Assembly: GCA_934098505.1 (NCBI GenBank)
Contig: CAKOOR010000007.1
Coordinates: 1 to 64,000 of the forward strand
Direction of reading: 5' to 3'
DNA length: 64,000 nt
Source: an uncultured Bacilli bacterium
GTDB lineage: Bacteria; Bacillota_I; Bacilli_A; RF39; UBA660
The notes beneath the pieces are model-generated. The model was not told where the DNA came from, ran no database searches, and saw only the letters and a program-made list of their open reading frames with translations. Shown here piece after piece: positions 38,014-46,997 of the stretch. Made by a program: the position numbers and the translations under genes. Within the stretch, counting starts at the first letter, position 1, and the number at the start of each line of letters is the position of its first letter.

Positions 38014-39960
38014 ATGAAGAAAAAAAGTGGGTTTACCATTCCTGAGTTATTAGCAGTTATTGCAATACTTGGGGTATTAATTACTTTATCAGCTAGTGTC
38101 TATAATGGTGTTAGTAATAGAGTAAAACAATCAACTTTAAATCAAAAAGTTAATTATTTTAAAGAAAAAGCTTTAGAATATGCACAGGAGAACGATGTTG
38201 GCAATAAAACCATATCCCTTAGTCAATTAATTGAATTAGGATATGTTGATGCGGAGCATCCTGAAAATCCAGTTCGTGAAAAAATTGATAATCCGGTTAA
38301 TAATGATTTCTTAGACTGCATGAGTTTTAATATAACCAAAGAATTAACTGATTATCAAGTTGAATATGATTTAAATGGTAGTTGCGAATTATTAACTTCG
38401 GAAGAAAAAGAAAAAGATGTATCAGTTGAAAAGTATGTAAAAGTAGGTGATAATTTTACAGCTTTAGATGAAGAATGGACTAATAAAGATGTTTATTTAC
38501 TAGTCAAAGTAAAAAATATGAATAAATATACTTTAGGTAGTAATAAAATTAAATTTAATGTTGGGGGCGAAGTAACATCAAGTAATAGTAGTACTTATTG
38601 TGATGATATTAGTAAGGTTAATGATAATGCCGATAATTGTGTTAATGTTAAGAAAGTAAGTACTAATTATGTCTTTAATAATAAAGTTTATGTTAATTTA
38701 GAATTAACTGAAAAGTCTTTAGAACCTAATGTAGAGGCAAAGACTTATAAAATTAATAAAGAAGTAGATGTCAAAATAGATAATCAAGTACCAACAGTAA
38801 GAGCTGAGTATAGTCCTAGCTATACTAAAGAACCTGTTAAAATTTCTTTAGATGGTAATGATGGTGTTGGTTCTGGAATTTATGGTTATTATTTTAGCAA
38901 AGAAGATTTACCAAGTGATGCTACAAAATATAGTTTTGCTTCTTCTACTGATCAAACAGTATCACTTAATGGAACTTATTATCTTTATACTGTAGATAAC
39001 GCTGGTAATATTTCTAAAGTTGAAACTGTTAATATTAATAATATTGATAATGAAGGTCCAACCAAAGGTTTCATTTCTGGTGGTCGTACTAGCTGGACTA
39101 GTAGTGATGTTACAATTAAATTTGGCTGTAGTGAGGATAATAAAGTAGGTTGTGCTCAAAAGATAGACTATACTATTTACGATGTAAGTAATGGTCGCAA
39201 TAATCTTTTAGCTCGAAGTAGTGTCAATAGTTCTTCTACTTCTTATACCTTCCATGTTGATGATTTAGTCGTAGCTGCTAGAGGCGATGATGATGCTGGT
39301 ACTAAAAAAGAAGAATGGCAAGAAGAAAATAGAAAAGCTAAAGAAAATTATATTTCCCAAGCAAAAGTAGTATTTACAATTTATGATAATGTAGGAAATA
39401 GTAGAACATTAGAACAAAATGTTAGTGTCATGATTGATAAAGTACCACCAATTATTACCCTACATCCTGGCGAAAAATTAAGACGTTCAAAATGGTGGGG
39501 ACTTATAACTACTGGTTATGGTTATAGAATGAATTTCTCTATTGATAATAAGAATCAAATTCCAAGTGGCATCGCCTCAAGTTATAATGGTTATAGTACT
39601 AGTAAAACTGATCTTGAAGAGTTAAGAAAATCTAGTATTTATACTTATAATGATAATTTCCATGAAATAGGCGGTCAAAGTAGTGATGGGGAAGATGTTA
39701 CTATTGAAGTAGCTAAGAATAGTTATAAAGTATTTGCCTTCCGTGCTGTAAGTGGTTCAGGAACTGCTACTTACGGAACAAGTATAGCATCAGAAAGAAG
39801 TTGCAAAGAAATATTAGGAACAGCAGCTGTTGGTGGCCTTGTTGGTTTAGGCGTTGGCGGTTTTGCTTTAATGCTGTTTGGAGGACCTGTTGGCTTAGTA
39901 CTTGGTGGAGCTGCTTTAATCGGAGCAGGTGCCGGAGCAGCTTTATGTGCAGCTAGCTAG
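38014..39960 (+). CDS. Giant prepilin-like surface protein 1
   Basis: A 648-residue protein starting as a type IV prepilin: KKKSGFTIPELLAVIAILGVL, with cleavage expected after Gly6 and the conserved Glu at mature position 5. A pilin-like N-terminal domain (DFLDCMSFNITKEL with paired Cys) follows. Then come Ig-like beta domains, with the recurring YYLYTVDNAGNISKVE signature (~320-420), and a last domain ending in a Gly-rich hydrophobic stretch bracketed by Cys (SCKEILGTAAVGG to ALCAAS). A normal pilin is ~150 residues, so this is an adhesin on a pilin anchor. It is paired with the gene at 39977 and has paralogs at 43266 and 49391. Confidence 0.8.
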   Translation: MKKKSGFTIPELLAVIAILGVLITLSASVYNGVSNRVKQSTLNQKVNYFKEKALEYAQENDVGNKTISLSQLIELGYVDAEHPENPVREKIDNPVNNDFLDCMSFNITKELTDYQVEYDLNGSCELLTSEEKEKDVSVEKYVKVGDNFTALDEEWTNKDVYLLVKVKNMNKYTLGSNKIKFNVGGEVTSSNSSTYCDDISKVNDNADNCVNVKKVSTNYVFNNKVYVNLELTEKSLEPNVEAKTYKINKEVDVKIDNQVPTVRAEYSPSYTKEPVKISLDGNDGVGSGIYGYYFSKEDLPSDATKYSFASSTDQTVSLNGTYYLYTVDNAGNISKVETVNINNIDNEGPTKGFISGGRTSWTSSDVTIKFGCSEDNKVGCAQKIDYTIYDVSNGRNNLLARSSVNSSSTSYTFHVDDLVVAARGDDDAGTKKEEWQEENRKAKENYISQAKVVFTIYDNVGNSRTLEQNVSVMIDKVPPIITLHPGEKLRRSKWWGLITTGYGYRMNFSIDNKNQIPSGIASSYNGYSTSKTDLEELRKSSIYTYNDNFHEIGGQSSDGEDVTIEVAKNSYKVFAFRAVSGSGTATYGTSIASERSCKEILGTAAVGGLVGLGVGGFALMLFGGPVGLVLGGAALIGAGAGAALCAAS

Positions 39961-39976
39961 AAAGGATTAAAAAAAA

Positions 39977-41311
39977 ATGCAAGAAAACAAAAAAACAAAT
40001 AATCAAACTATCCTAGTATTATGTATAATATGCTCCATAGTACTTGTTGGTTTAATTGTATTTATAAATCTTAACGATAAAACCAAAGTATATAAGAATA
40101 TAATTAATTCTAGTTTTGACGTAGTTGATAAAGCTTTAAAAAAATATAAAACAGTTGCTAGTCCTGTCGATAAAGCAAATACCTTAACAGCAACTGTTAC
40201 TTCCCCAACTGACATTGTAAACTTAAAATTAGATTATAGTCCTAAAGATAAAATATTTAATTTAGGAGCAACCATTAATAAAGATAATCAAGCTATCTTT
40301 GAGGGAAAATTAATTCATCAAGATAATAAAACTTATTTAAAAAGTAATGTTTTAAATAATACTTATGAAATTAATTATTCCCTAGGAGCTTGTGATGAAA
40401 ATGGTTGTAATGAAAATGATAGAAATCTTAATGATATTTTAGATTCCGTATTTTCAGTTAAAACTTATAGTTATGAAAATTTAAATACTATAAGTAAGAA
40501 TTTAAGAAAAGTTTTAATTGGCTCTCTTGATAAAAAATATATTACTAAAAATAATATTAAAACTTTAGTAAATAATCAAGATATGCAAACAACAAGATAT
40601 TCTTATGTCTTAAATTCATTATCAGTAAGTAAATTAGTAAATAAAATAAATAATGATAAAGATTTAAAAGATGCTTTATTTGCTACTTTTGGTGATTATT
40701 TTAGTGCTTCAGGGATAACTAAGGATAATTTTAAAGATAAGATTTTAACAATCAAAGATAATTTTGGAACTTTAAATGTTTATAAAACTAAAAATAATAA
40801 GATTGTTAAAGTAACACTTAATATTGTTGAAGGTAGTAGTTTTGATGTCACTATTAATGATGATTCAGTTGTTATTGATTATGATAATAATATCGATGCT
40901 AGTAGTAAAATTATTTATAATACTGATACCAATAAAATTAATTTAGTTTATTATTCTAATGAGGTAGAAGCTATTGAGCTAGAGATAAGAAATAATACAA
41001 GTAATTCTTATACTATAGATTATAATCTATTTGGTGAAAATGAAAAGAATGCAGGTACTATTTATTTTGATATTTTAGAATCTGATGATAATCATCTTAA
41101 AGGTAATTTAAAAGTTAAAAGTAATGATCTTGATTTAAAAGGTGATTTTGAAGTAGTAGTTACTGATAGTAGTAGTAAAGAAGAAGTAGGTAGTTATCAA
41201 GATTTAAAGAATATTAGTAAAGGAGAAATAGAATCAGTAATTAATATTTTAACTAAGTTAGAAGATAATCAAATTTTTAAAATCATTAAAGAAGAATTTA
41301 CAGAAAATTAA
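39977..41311 (+). CDS. Membrane-anchored partner protein 1
   Basis: A 444-residue protein with an N-terminal hydrophobic anchor (TILVLCIICSIVLVGLIVFI) and an extracytoplasmic beta-rich domain rich in Asn, Lys and Asp. A YSLGACDENGC motif with two Cys and the segment TRYSYVLNSLSVSKLVNKI recur almost unchanged in the paralog at 45016 (FDLDLTGCDSNENC and VRYSYVLNSKSLKKFANKI). It starts 16 bp after giant prepilin 1 and is doubtless co-transcribed with it, so it probably assembles, anchors or chaperones the prepilin. I cannot name the domain. Confidence 0.7.
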   Translation: MQENKKTNNQTILVLCIICSIVLVGLIVFINLNDKTKVYKNIINSSFDVVDKALKKYKTVASPVDKANTLTATVTSPTDIVNLKLDYSPKDKIFNLGATINKDNQAIFEGKLIHQDNKTYLKSNVLNNTYEINYSLGACDENGCNENDRNLNDILDSVFSVKTYSYENLNTISKNLRKVLIGSLDKKYITKNNIKTLVNNQDMQTTRYSYVLNSLSVSKLVNKINNDKDLKDALFATFGDYFSASGITKDNFKDKILTIKDNFGTLNVYKTKNNKIVKVTLNIVEGSSFDVTINDDSVVIDYDNNIDASSKIIYNTDTNKINLVYYSNEVEAIELEIRNNTSNSYTIDYNLFGENEKNAGTIYFDILESDDNHLKGNLKVKSNDLDLKGDFEVVVTDSSSKEEVGSYQDLKNISKGEIESVINILTKLEDNQIFKIIKEEFTEN

Positions 41312-41320
41312 TAGTGTTTT

Positions 41321-41346
41321 AAGGATGACGTGAGTCATCCTTTTAT
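41321..41346 (+). terminator. Terminator after partner protein 1
   Basis: A 9-bp stem AAGGATGAC/GTCATCCTT with a GTGA loop (41321-41342), followed by T residues. Confidence 0.85.
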
Positions 41347-41375
41347 GGTGCTTAAATAGGTCGAAAAGGGTATTA

Positions 41376-41399
41376 TAAAACTCCACTGTAGAGTGGAGG
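41376..41399 (-). terminator. Minus-strand terminator after surface protein B
   Basis: On the minus strand CTCCACT and AGTGGAG form a 7-bp stem (41381-41398) followed by TTTT. Confidence 0.75.
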
Positions 41400-41419
41400 T
41401 ATCTTATGTTTATATTTTG

Positions 41420-42760
41420 TTATTCGGTTAGGCGATAAGGATTACTAGCAGTTCCATCGCCGTATTTTAGGGCTTCTGACTTTAAATTTAAAACAGGACG
41501 AACTCCGACAGCGCTGTTGACAATGTAAGAACTGTACCGGCCATCCGAAGACATGACGTTTACGGCAGCGTAGTCACCACCTAAGTAGTACGGCGAGGAA
41601 GCCCACCAAATTTGCCCAGAGTATAGGTAATAACCACTATTGCTAGTGCTCCATTCACCGGCTAATACTATTTCATCTGTACTCAAAAGTCCGGCTGGAT
41701 ACGTTAGAGCTCCATTACCATTTGTTGTATCGCTTACCGTAAAGGCATCATTTTGTTGAGGACATGTTAAAATCATTTTGTTGTTATATGAACTGTCGGC
41801 ATAATAATACCAACGGTAATTAGTTTCACTCATACCAGCACCGGTTCCTGTATTCTTAAATGATAAACTTCTATCGTTGCAAAAAAGATTGTCAGCCAAA
41901 TATTGTTCATTGGCAGTCCCTAAAATATTAGTTTTATACCAATTATCTATGTAAGCCTTGATTGTTGAGTCATTGATATTGGCATGAGCTGCTGCATACG
42001 TTGAGGCACCAGTGGCACCATACATATAACCAACATAAGCATTGTCATTATGACGACTATTAAAGGCACTAGTGCCAATTTGTCTATCACTACTATTTTC
42101 ACCATTAGCATGGGCACTTGTACCATCATAAATAACACGAACAGTTCCATCACCATTAATACGAACAATTCGCCAATATTTATCAGCAAACTTCACATAG
42201 TTATTTGTTACATTACCACGATAATAATAGGAATCACCGTAAGCATCTTTGGCCTTACATAAATAACCATTAGTGGCTTCTACTGCTGTTACATTTACCG
42301 AGCCATCTTCATTTACTGTTGGACACTTACCAGAAGTATCCACAGTAGCTATAATATCAGGAACCTTAGATATAACCTTCTTAAAGTAAACATTACATTT
42401 TGTACGCTTAGATAAATTAGTCGTAAATAAACCCCATTTATCATTGTTCCACTCGGCAGTTGCATCATTATCACAAACGACCTTTTCAACTATATAACCA
42501 TCATCCTTGCCAGGAATAGTATTGCTATATTCTCCATCTATATAAGCCCCAATTACCACATCACCTTGAATAAAATTACCAACCGTTGTTTTAATAACCG
42601 CTTCTTCTTTAGATACAAAAAATTTAGAGAAAGCAAAATATATACCTAAAGTAAAAACTAATATACAAGATAAGCCTAAATAAAGATATCTTGAGTAATT
42701 ATTTAACCATCTTTTAATAACAATTTTCTTTAAATATGTATCCTTATTAAATTTCCTCAT
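41420..42760 (-). CDS. Hypervariable surface protein B (DGR-target-like)
   Basis: A 446-residue exported protein. A basic start and one hydrophobic segment (YLGLSCILVFTLGIYFAFS, ~28-46) anchor it. A ~90-residue domain (GDVVIGAYIDGEYSNTIPG) links to the KCPTVNEDGSV domain shared with proteins A and C, then to a lectin-like C-terminus ending GVRPVLNLKSE. Its first ~150 residues are close to those of protein C at 47375 but unrelated to A. The variable segment here has a backbone distinct from A and C (see 41474-41602). The ribosome site (AGAGG) matches the paralogs. It lies on the opposite strand to all neighbours in the island, with its own invertible module upstream. Confidence 0.75.
   Translation of the reverse strand: MRKFNKDTYLKKIVIKRWLNNYSRYLYLGLSCILVFTLGIYFAFSKFFVSKEEAVIKTTVGNFIQGDVVIGAYIDGEYSNTIPGKDDGYIVEKVVCDNDATAEWNNDKWGLFTTNLSKRTKCNVYFKKVISKVPDIIATVDTSGKCPTVNEDGSVNVTAVEATNGYLCKAKDAYGDSYYYRGNVTNNYVKFADKYWRIVRINGDGTVRVIYDGTSAHANGENSSDRQIGTSAFNSRHNDNAYVGYMYGATGASTYAAAHANINDSTIKAYIDNWYKTNILGTANEQYLADNLFCNDRSLSFKNTGTGAGMSETNYRWYYYADSSYNNKMILTCPQQNDAFTVSDTTNGNGALTYPAGLLSTDEIVLAGEWSTSNSGYYLYSGQIWWASSPYYLGGDYAAVNVMSSDGRYSSYIVNSAVGVRPVLNLKSEALKYGDGTASNPYRLTE
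41474..41602 (-). other. DGR-type variable segment VR3, different backbone
   Basis: Aligns with VR1 and VR2 at its 5' side (GCTTCCTCGCCG identical to VR1), and its codons are again mostly NNC/NNT. It is one codon shorter than VR1 and VR2. Its 3' block encodes the same VRPVxNLK but with different synonymous codons (GTTCGTCCTGTT instead of GTTCGGCCAGTT). It is therefore either written from another template or no longer a target. Confidence 0.55.
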
Positions 42761-42852
42761 TTTTAACCTCTACTTCTATTATTTCCAATTAAAAACAAAT
42801 AATACTTTAAAATATAAGCACTGCAATTACTTATTTACATAACTTTTACACA

Positions 42853-43143
42853 TTTCATAGAGTTACATACTCTATGAAAAACTTAGGTAAATACTGGTTT
42901 CAATTAATATTTGACTATAAATTTGACGAGAATAAAAATTAATAAAATATGTTTATTGACTTTAGCAATTCCCTATAATTACTGGAAACTTTACATATTT
43001 TTATGACGAGAAATTTGACTACAAAAAGATTTTATAACTACTAAAAAAAACTTTAAAGAATACTATTTTTATGGTATATTTATACTATAAGTTAAAAATA
43101 GATAACGTATTTTCGGTTTCATAGAGTATGTAACTCTATGAAA
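42853..43143. promoter_or_regulatory. Putative invertible promoter module, locus B
   Basis: Same architecture as locus A in mirror orientation. The 27-bp sites are at 42853-42879 and 43117-43143 and enclose 237 bp. The 11-bp arms are identical to loci A and C, but the cores are TACAT and ATGTA rather than TGCAT and ATGCA. Both sites of this locus carry the same change, so they still match each other. The enclosed segment is nearly identical to that of locus C. It lies between surface protein B (minus) and giant prepilin 2 (plus), so it could serve either. Confidence 0.6.
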
Positions 43144-43265
43144 AAACAAAGAAGATTATTATTTCCATTTACCTTGGTTTTATACTAAAAATTTAATATT
43201 TATAAAAAAGAAGAAATTAACTTTATTTTAACTTGATTTTACTATATAATTAAGATGGTGATGCT
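43144..43265 (+). promoter_or_regulatory. Promoter region of giant prepilin 2
   Basis: A -10 TATAAT lies at 43245-43250, followed by TAAGATGGTGATG and the start. The same -10 to start block (ATATAATTAAGATGGTGATG) precedes giant prepilin 3 at 49391, indicating a shared promoter and leader duplicated with the genes. Confidence 0.55.
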
Positions 43266-45026
43266 ATGGATAAGAATAAGGGGTTTACAATACCAGAATT
43301 ATTGGCAGTCATCGTAATTATTGGTATTTTGACAGTGATGGCTGTTGGTACTTATACAGGAGTAAGTAACCGCATTAAAGCGAAAGCTTTAGAACAAAAA
43401 TTAAGTTATTATAAAGAGAAAGCTTATGAATATGCAAGTGACAATGTTGAAACCGAAGAAACATTTACATTAACACATTTAGCTGACTTGGGTTATATCG
43501 AAGTAGATCATATAGAAAATCCAGAATTTGAAAGAATTGATAATCCTGTTACGGGTGGATTTCTTGATTGTATGAGTTTTACTGCTGTTAAAAACTTAAC
43601 AGATTATGAGATTACTTACGATTTAGAAAGCAGCTGCGATTTAGTTACTAGCGAACGAAGACAGCAAGAAGTAGAGATTGATAAATATATAAAAAGAAAT
43701 AATAGTTATCAATTAATTGAAGATCAATGGGTTAATGAGCCAGTTTATTTACATGTGAGATTACAAAACTATAACGTATATAATATAAATGATAATATAA
43801 TTTTCTTTAATGGCACAATTAATGGAACTAATGCTAAAAAATATTGTGATACTTTAGAAGATTTAGAAGATCCAGAAAATAATTGCTATAACTTCTATAA
43901 GGTTGATACTGATTATATTTATAATAATAATTATATAATAAGTATGAATATAAGTGATAAACTTGATAATACAGGAAAAACTTATAGAATATCTAAAAAC
44001 GTTAAAATAAAGATAGATAAAGAAAAACCTAAATTAAAAGTAAGTTATAATAATGCTTATACTAAAGAGAATTTAAAAATTGACGCAATCGGTAGTGATG
44101 GTTTAGGATCCGGTATAATTGGTTATTATATTGGGGAAAATAAACTATCTGATAATACAGAATTTAGCGAGAATAGTTCTTTAGAAATTGAAGCAAATGG
44201 TACATATTATATTTATGCAAAAGATAATGCTGGTAATATTTCTAAAGAAGAAGTAATAAATATAACTAATATTGATAAAGAAGGACCAATATCTCTTACA
44301 ATTACACCCCGTAGTTCGTGGTCAAAAGATGATTATACTCTTACCTTCGGTTGTGATACTAAAAAAACTAAAACTGGTTGTGCTAATAACATTCAATATA
44401 CGATTGTTGATTTAACAAATAATAAAGTTTTAGCTAATAATATTACTGTTAATAATTCAAAGACTACTTATACAATTAGTACTGATGATGATACTTATAT
44501 AGAAAAGATATCATTAAAATATACTATTGAAGATAATTTACATAATAAAAAAGAAATTAATATTCCAAGTTTGAATGTCAAAATTGATAAAGTAATACCA
44601 AAATTTACTATTACACATTCAGTTAGTAAAAGAAAAGGTGGTCTATTTAATTGTTGCTATGAAGGGGCTGATTATACTTTAAGACTTTCCGTAGATGGTA
44701 GTAAGTATGTACCTAGTGGTATCAATACTAATAAAGATGGCTTTTCTACAAGTAATACAGATCCAACTAGCTATGGAAATTATAGTGAGGCCCAACTGGA
44801 TGAAATATTTAGCCATAAGGGTAAAAGCTATTCGCTATTTGTAGCCAAACGTTCATCGACGAAAGTTTCTGGACGGGTAGTTTCCAATAGTGGCGTTGCA
44901 TCTTACGGGGTAATTGGTCTTACTGGTAATGGCTGTACTGAATTTGCAGCTTGGACAATTGGTGGTCTTTTATTAGGTGGGTTGCTTGGTGGATTGATAG
45001 GATGGGGAATTTGTAATGCAAACTAA
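43266..45026 (+). CDS. Giant prepilin-like surface protein 2
   Basis: A 586-residue paralog of giant prepilins 1 and 3. N-terminus NKGFTIPELLAVIVIIGIL has the cleavage Gly, the mature Phe and the Glu at position 5. The same DFLDCMSF region, Ig-like domains (GTYYIYAKDNAGNISKEE) and Cys-bracketed Gly-rich hydrophobic C-terminus (GCTEFAAWTIGGLLLGG to WGICNAN) follow. The next gene starts inside its last codons. The terminal hydrophobic hairpin is unlike any pilin I know and might anchor the C-terminus in the membrane. Export presumably needs a prepilin peptidase encoded elsewhere. Confidence 0.8.
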   Translation: MDKNKGFTIPELLAVIVIIGILTVMAVGTYTGVSNRIKAKALEQKLSYYKEKAYEYASDNVETEETFTLTHLADLGYIEVDHIENPEFERIDNPVTGGFLDCMSFTAVKNLTDYEITYDLESSCDLVTSERRQQEVEIDKYIKRNNSYQLIEDQWVNEPVYLHVRLQNYNVYNINDNIIFFNGTINGTNAKKYCDTLEDLEDPENNCYNFYKVDTDYIYNNNYIISMNISDKLDNTGKTYRISKNVKIKIDKEKPKLKVSYNNAYTKENLKIDAIGSDGLGSGIIGYYIGENKLSDNTEFSENSSLEIEANGTYYIYAKDNAGNISKEEVINITNIDKEGPISLTITPRSSWSKDDYTLTFGCDTKKTKTGCANNIQYTIVDLTNNKVLANNITVNNSKTTYTISTDDDTYIEKISLKYTIEDNLHNKKEINIPSLNVKIDKVIPKFTITHSVSKRKGGLFNCCYEGADYTLRLSVDGSKYVPSGINTNKDGFSTSNTDPTSYGNYSEAQLDEIFSHKGKSYSLFVAKRSSTKVSGRVVSNSGVASYGVIGLTGNGCTEFAAWTIGGLLLGGLLGGLIGWGICNAN

Positions 45027-46344
45027 AAAAAATAAATTAATAATAATAATTTCATGTTTAATACTAGTTTTATTAGTAGGACTAATAGTTCTACTAAATG
45101 ATAAAACTAAATACTTTAAAAAAATAACAAACGAAACATTTACTACTTTAGAAAAAGTAACAAATGTTTCAAAAAATATTCCAATATTAGCTACTGGTTT
45201 TAAAAATATATCATTAGAAGTAAAAGATAATGATAATATTAATGATACTTTAAATATAGCATTAAATGTTGATAATACTAATAAATATTTAGAATTAAAA
45301 GGACAAGTAAATAATAATAATACAGAAAAATTTAATGGCAGTTTTATTTATCAAGATGGAAAAACTTATATTAAAGAAAATAATATTTTAAAGAATACTT
45401 ATCATTTTGATTTAGATTTAACTGGTTGTGATAGTAATGAAAATTGTACTGTTAGTAAATTCTATTTAAGTAATTTAATTGAAAATTCTTTAAGTGATAA
45501 GACAGTTGATTATAATAAAGTAGATAAGATAGTTAAATCTCTTAAAAAAATAACAGCTAGTTCTTTTATTAATAAATATATAGAAGTAAGAAAAATAACT
45601 AATGGTAGTGAAAAACAAGTTAGATATTCTTATGTTTTAAATAGTAAATCTTTAAAGAAATTTGCTAATAAAATAGATGGTGATAAGACTTTAAAAGATG
45701 ATATATTTCTAGTATTGGGAGAAATTTTAAATAGTCTAGGAATAACCAAAACTAACTTTAAAGAAAAATTATTAGGAGTAGATGGTAATATAGGTACTAT
45801 TACTATTACAGTAATTAATAATAAAGTTAATAAAGTAGTATTAAATATTACTAATAATATGGAAATAACTGTAAAACCAAATGAAGATAATAATATTATT
45901 GAAATAAAAACACAAGATAGTACTAATGGTAGAATTGTATATAATAATAAAACTAAAGTGATGAATGTTAAATTATATGATACTAATTCTAATGCTTTAG
46001 AATTAGAATTTACTAATAATGATAATAAATTACAAGTAGATTATAGTATTTATAATAAGACTAACAAAAAAATGGGTACTATTATAAATACAACTAGTAC
46101 TAATGAAAAAAATACTTTAGCAGGTACATTAAATATTAAAGCTAATAATTTAAATGCTGATATTAATTATATTATTAGTAGTGATATAAAAGATAAAACT
46201 AGTATTTCTAATCCTTTAGAATTTAATGATTTAAATAAAGAAGAAGTAAATAATATAACTAGTAATTTAGAAGATATCTTAGAAAATGGTTTAGTTAATA
46301 AATTCTTTGAAGCTATTAGAGAAAGCTTAGGTATTTTGGAATAA
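45016..46344 (+). CDS. Membrane-anchored partner protein 2
   Basis: A 442-residue paralog of the protein at 39977 with the same anchor (LIIIISCLILVLLVGLIVLL), the GCDSNENC motif and an extracytoplasmic beta-rich domain. Its start overlaps the stop of giant prepilin 2 by 11 bases, so the two are translationally coupled. That overlap supports a stoichiometric partnership such as pilus subunit and anchor. A related extracytoplasmic domain may occur in the protein at 15105. Asn makes up a large share of the residues, in line with base composition. Confidence 0.7.
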   Translation: MQTKKNKLIIIISCLILVLLVGLIVLLNDKTKYFKKITNETFTTLEKVTNVSKNIPILATGFKNISLEVKDNDNINDTLNIALNVDNTNKYLELKGQVNNNNTEKFNGSFIYQDGKTYIKENNILKNTYHFDLDLTGCDSNENCTVSKFYLSNLIENSLSDKTVDYNKVDKIVKSLKKITASSFINKYIEVRKITNGSEKQVRYSYVLNSKSLKKFANKIDGDKTLKDDIFLVLGEILNSLGITKTNFKEKLLGVDGNIGTITITVINNKVNKVVLNITNNMEITVKPNEDNNIIEIKTQDSTNGRIVYNNKTKVMNVKLYDTNSNALELEFTNNDNKLQVDYSIYNKTNKKMGTIINTTSTNEKNTLAGTLNIKANNLNADINYIISSDIKDKTSISNPLEFNDLNKEEVNNITSNLEDILENGLVNKFFEAIRESLGILE

Positions 46345-46348
46345 CAAA

Positions 46349-46377
46349 TTAACTTGATTAAATGTCAAGTTTTTTTG
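46349..46377 (+). terminator. Terminator after partner protein 2
   Basis: AACTTG (46351-46356) pairs with CAAGTT (46366-46371), followed by T residues. Confidence 0.75.
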
Positions 46378-46427
46378 TTATAAATTTATAAAATCTGCTC
46401 ATAATAAAGGTGAGGAGATGATTAATA

Positions 46428-46643
46428 ATGAAATGGCCAAAAATGGTATCAACTAAAGATTTAGCATATATTGAAGATATGTTTAATTGGAATGAAACTT
46501 TAAGACTAAAGTTAAATTATTTTATGGAAGAGTGTTTTGATGATGACTTGTGTCCATATTTACAAGAAGCAGTAGAAATAACAACCAATAATTTAAAAAA
46601 ATTAAATAAATTATTAGAAAGTGGGGAAAAGTATGGAAAGTAA
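46428..46643 (+). CDS. CotF-like spore-coat family protein, first of pair
   Basis: A 71-residue helical protein with the pattern STKDLAYIEDMFNWNETLRLKLNYF seen at the start of small spore-coat-associated proteins in Clostridia, where a Trp/Asn-rich helix packs in a ferritin-like bundle. It lacks a signal peptide. The next gene overlaps its end and encodes a second helical protein of the same superfamily. Assignment rests on motif resemblance recalled from the family. Confidence 0.6.
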   Translation: MKWPKMVSTKDLAYIEDMFNWNETLRLKLNYFMEECFDDDLCPYLQEAVEITTNNLKKLNKLLESGEKYGK

Positions 46644-46890
46644 AGTTATGCTAGATGATGTATTACAAACTGTAAAAAATATGACTACTAACTATGCTTA
46701 TGCTTTAAATGAGGCAAGTAGTGAATTTATCTATAAAGAGTTTTTAGCCCAATTTCAAGCTTTAAGTATGTTAGCTAAAGAATTATATAATTTATCCTAT
46801 GATCTAGGATGGGTTAATTTAATTGAAGCTAGTACTAAGGATATTAAGAAAGAAAAAGATAAAGAACAAAGTATTCTTGAAAGTATGTAG
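46633..46890 (+). CDS. CotF-like spore-coat family protein, second of pair
   Basis: An 85-residue helical protein matching the CotF layout: an early Asp-x-Leu segment (MLDDVLQTVKNMTTNYAYAL), an acidic/Asn helix (NEASSEFIYKEFLAQF) and a GW motif near the end (YDLGWVNLIEAS). The ATG at 46633 follows GGGGA and overlaps the previous stop; the GTG at 46621 is less likely. Both small genes sit oddly inside the surface-protein island but fit the sporulation theme of spoIVA. A DGR accessory protein was considered and rejected. Confidence 0.65.
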   Translation: MESKVMLDDVLQTVKNMTTNYAYALNEASSEFIYKEFLAQFQALSMLAKELYNLSYDLGWVNLIEASTKDIKKEKDKEQSILESM

Positions 46891-46899
46891 AATATAAGA

Positions 46900-46949
46900 A
46901 AAAAGTCTATGGTAAAATTAAGTGATTAATTTTGCAATAGACTTTTTTA
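46900..46949 (+). terminator. Strong terminator after CotF-like pair
   Basis: AAAAGTCTAT (46901-46910) pairs with ATAGACTTTT (46937-46946), with inner AAAATTA/TAATTTT pairing and a T tail. Confidence 0.85.
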
Positions 46950-46997
46950 ATATGTATATTTTTAATTTTTAGAAGTATACTATTTATTTTGATTAAC

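Noticed and set aside
46428..46890. Two small helical proteins as a DGR accessory (Avd) protein
   Set aside because: They are too short, and the sequence pattern (acidic/Asn helix and GW ending) fits CotF-like coat proteins much better.
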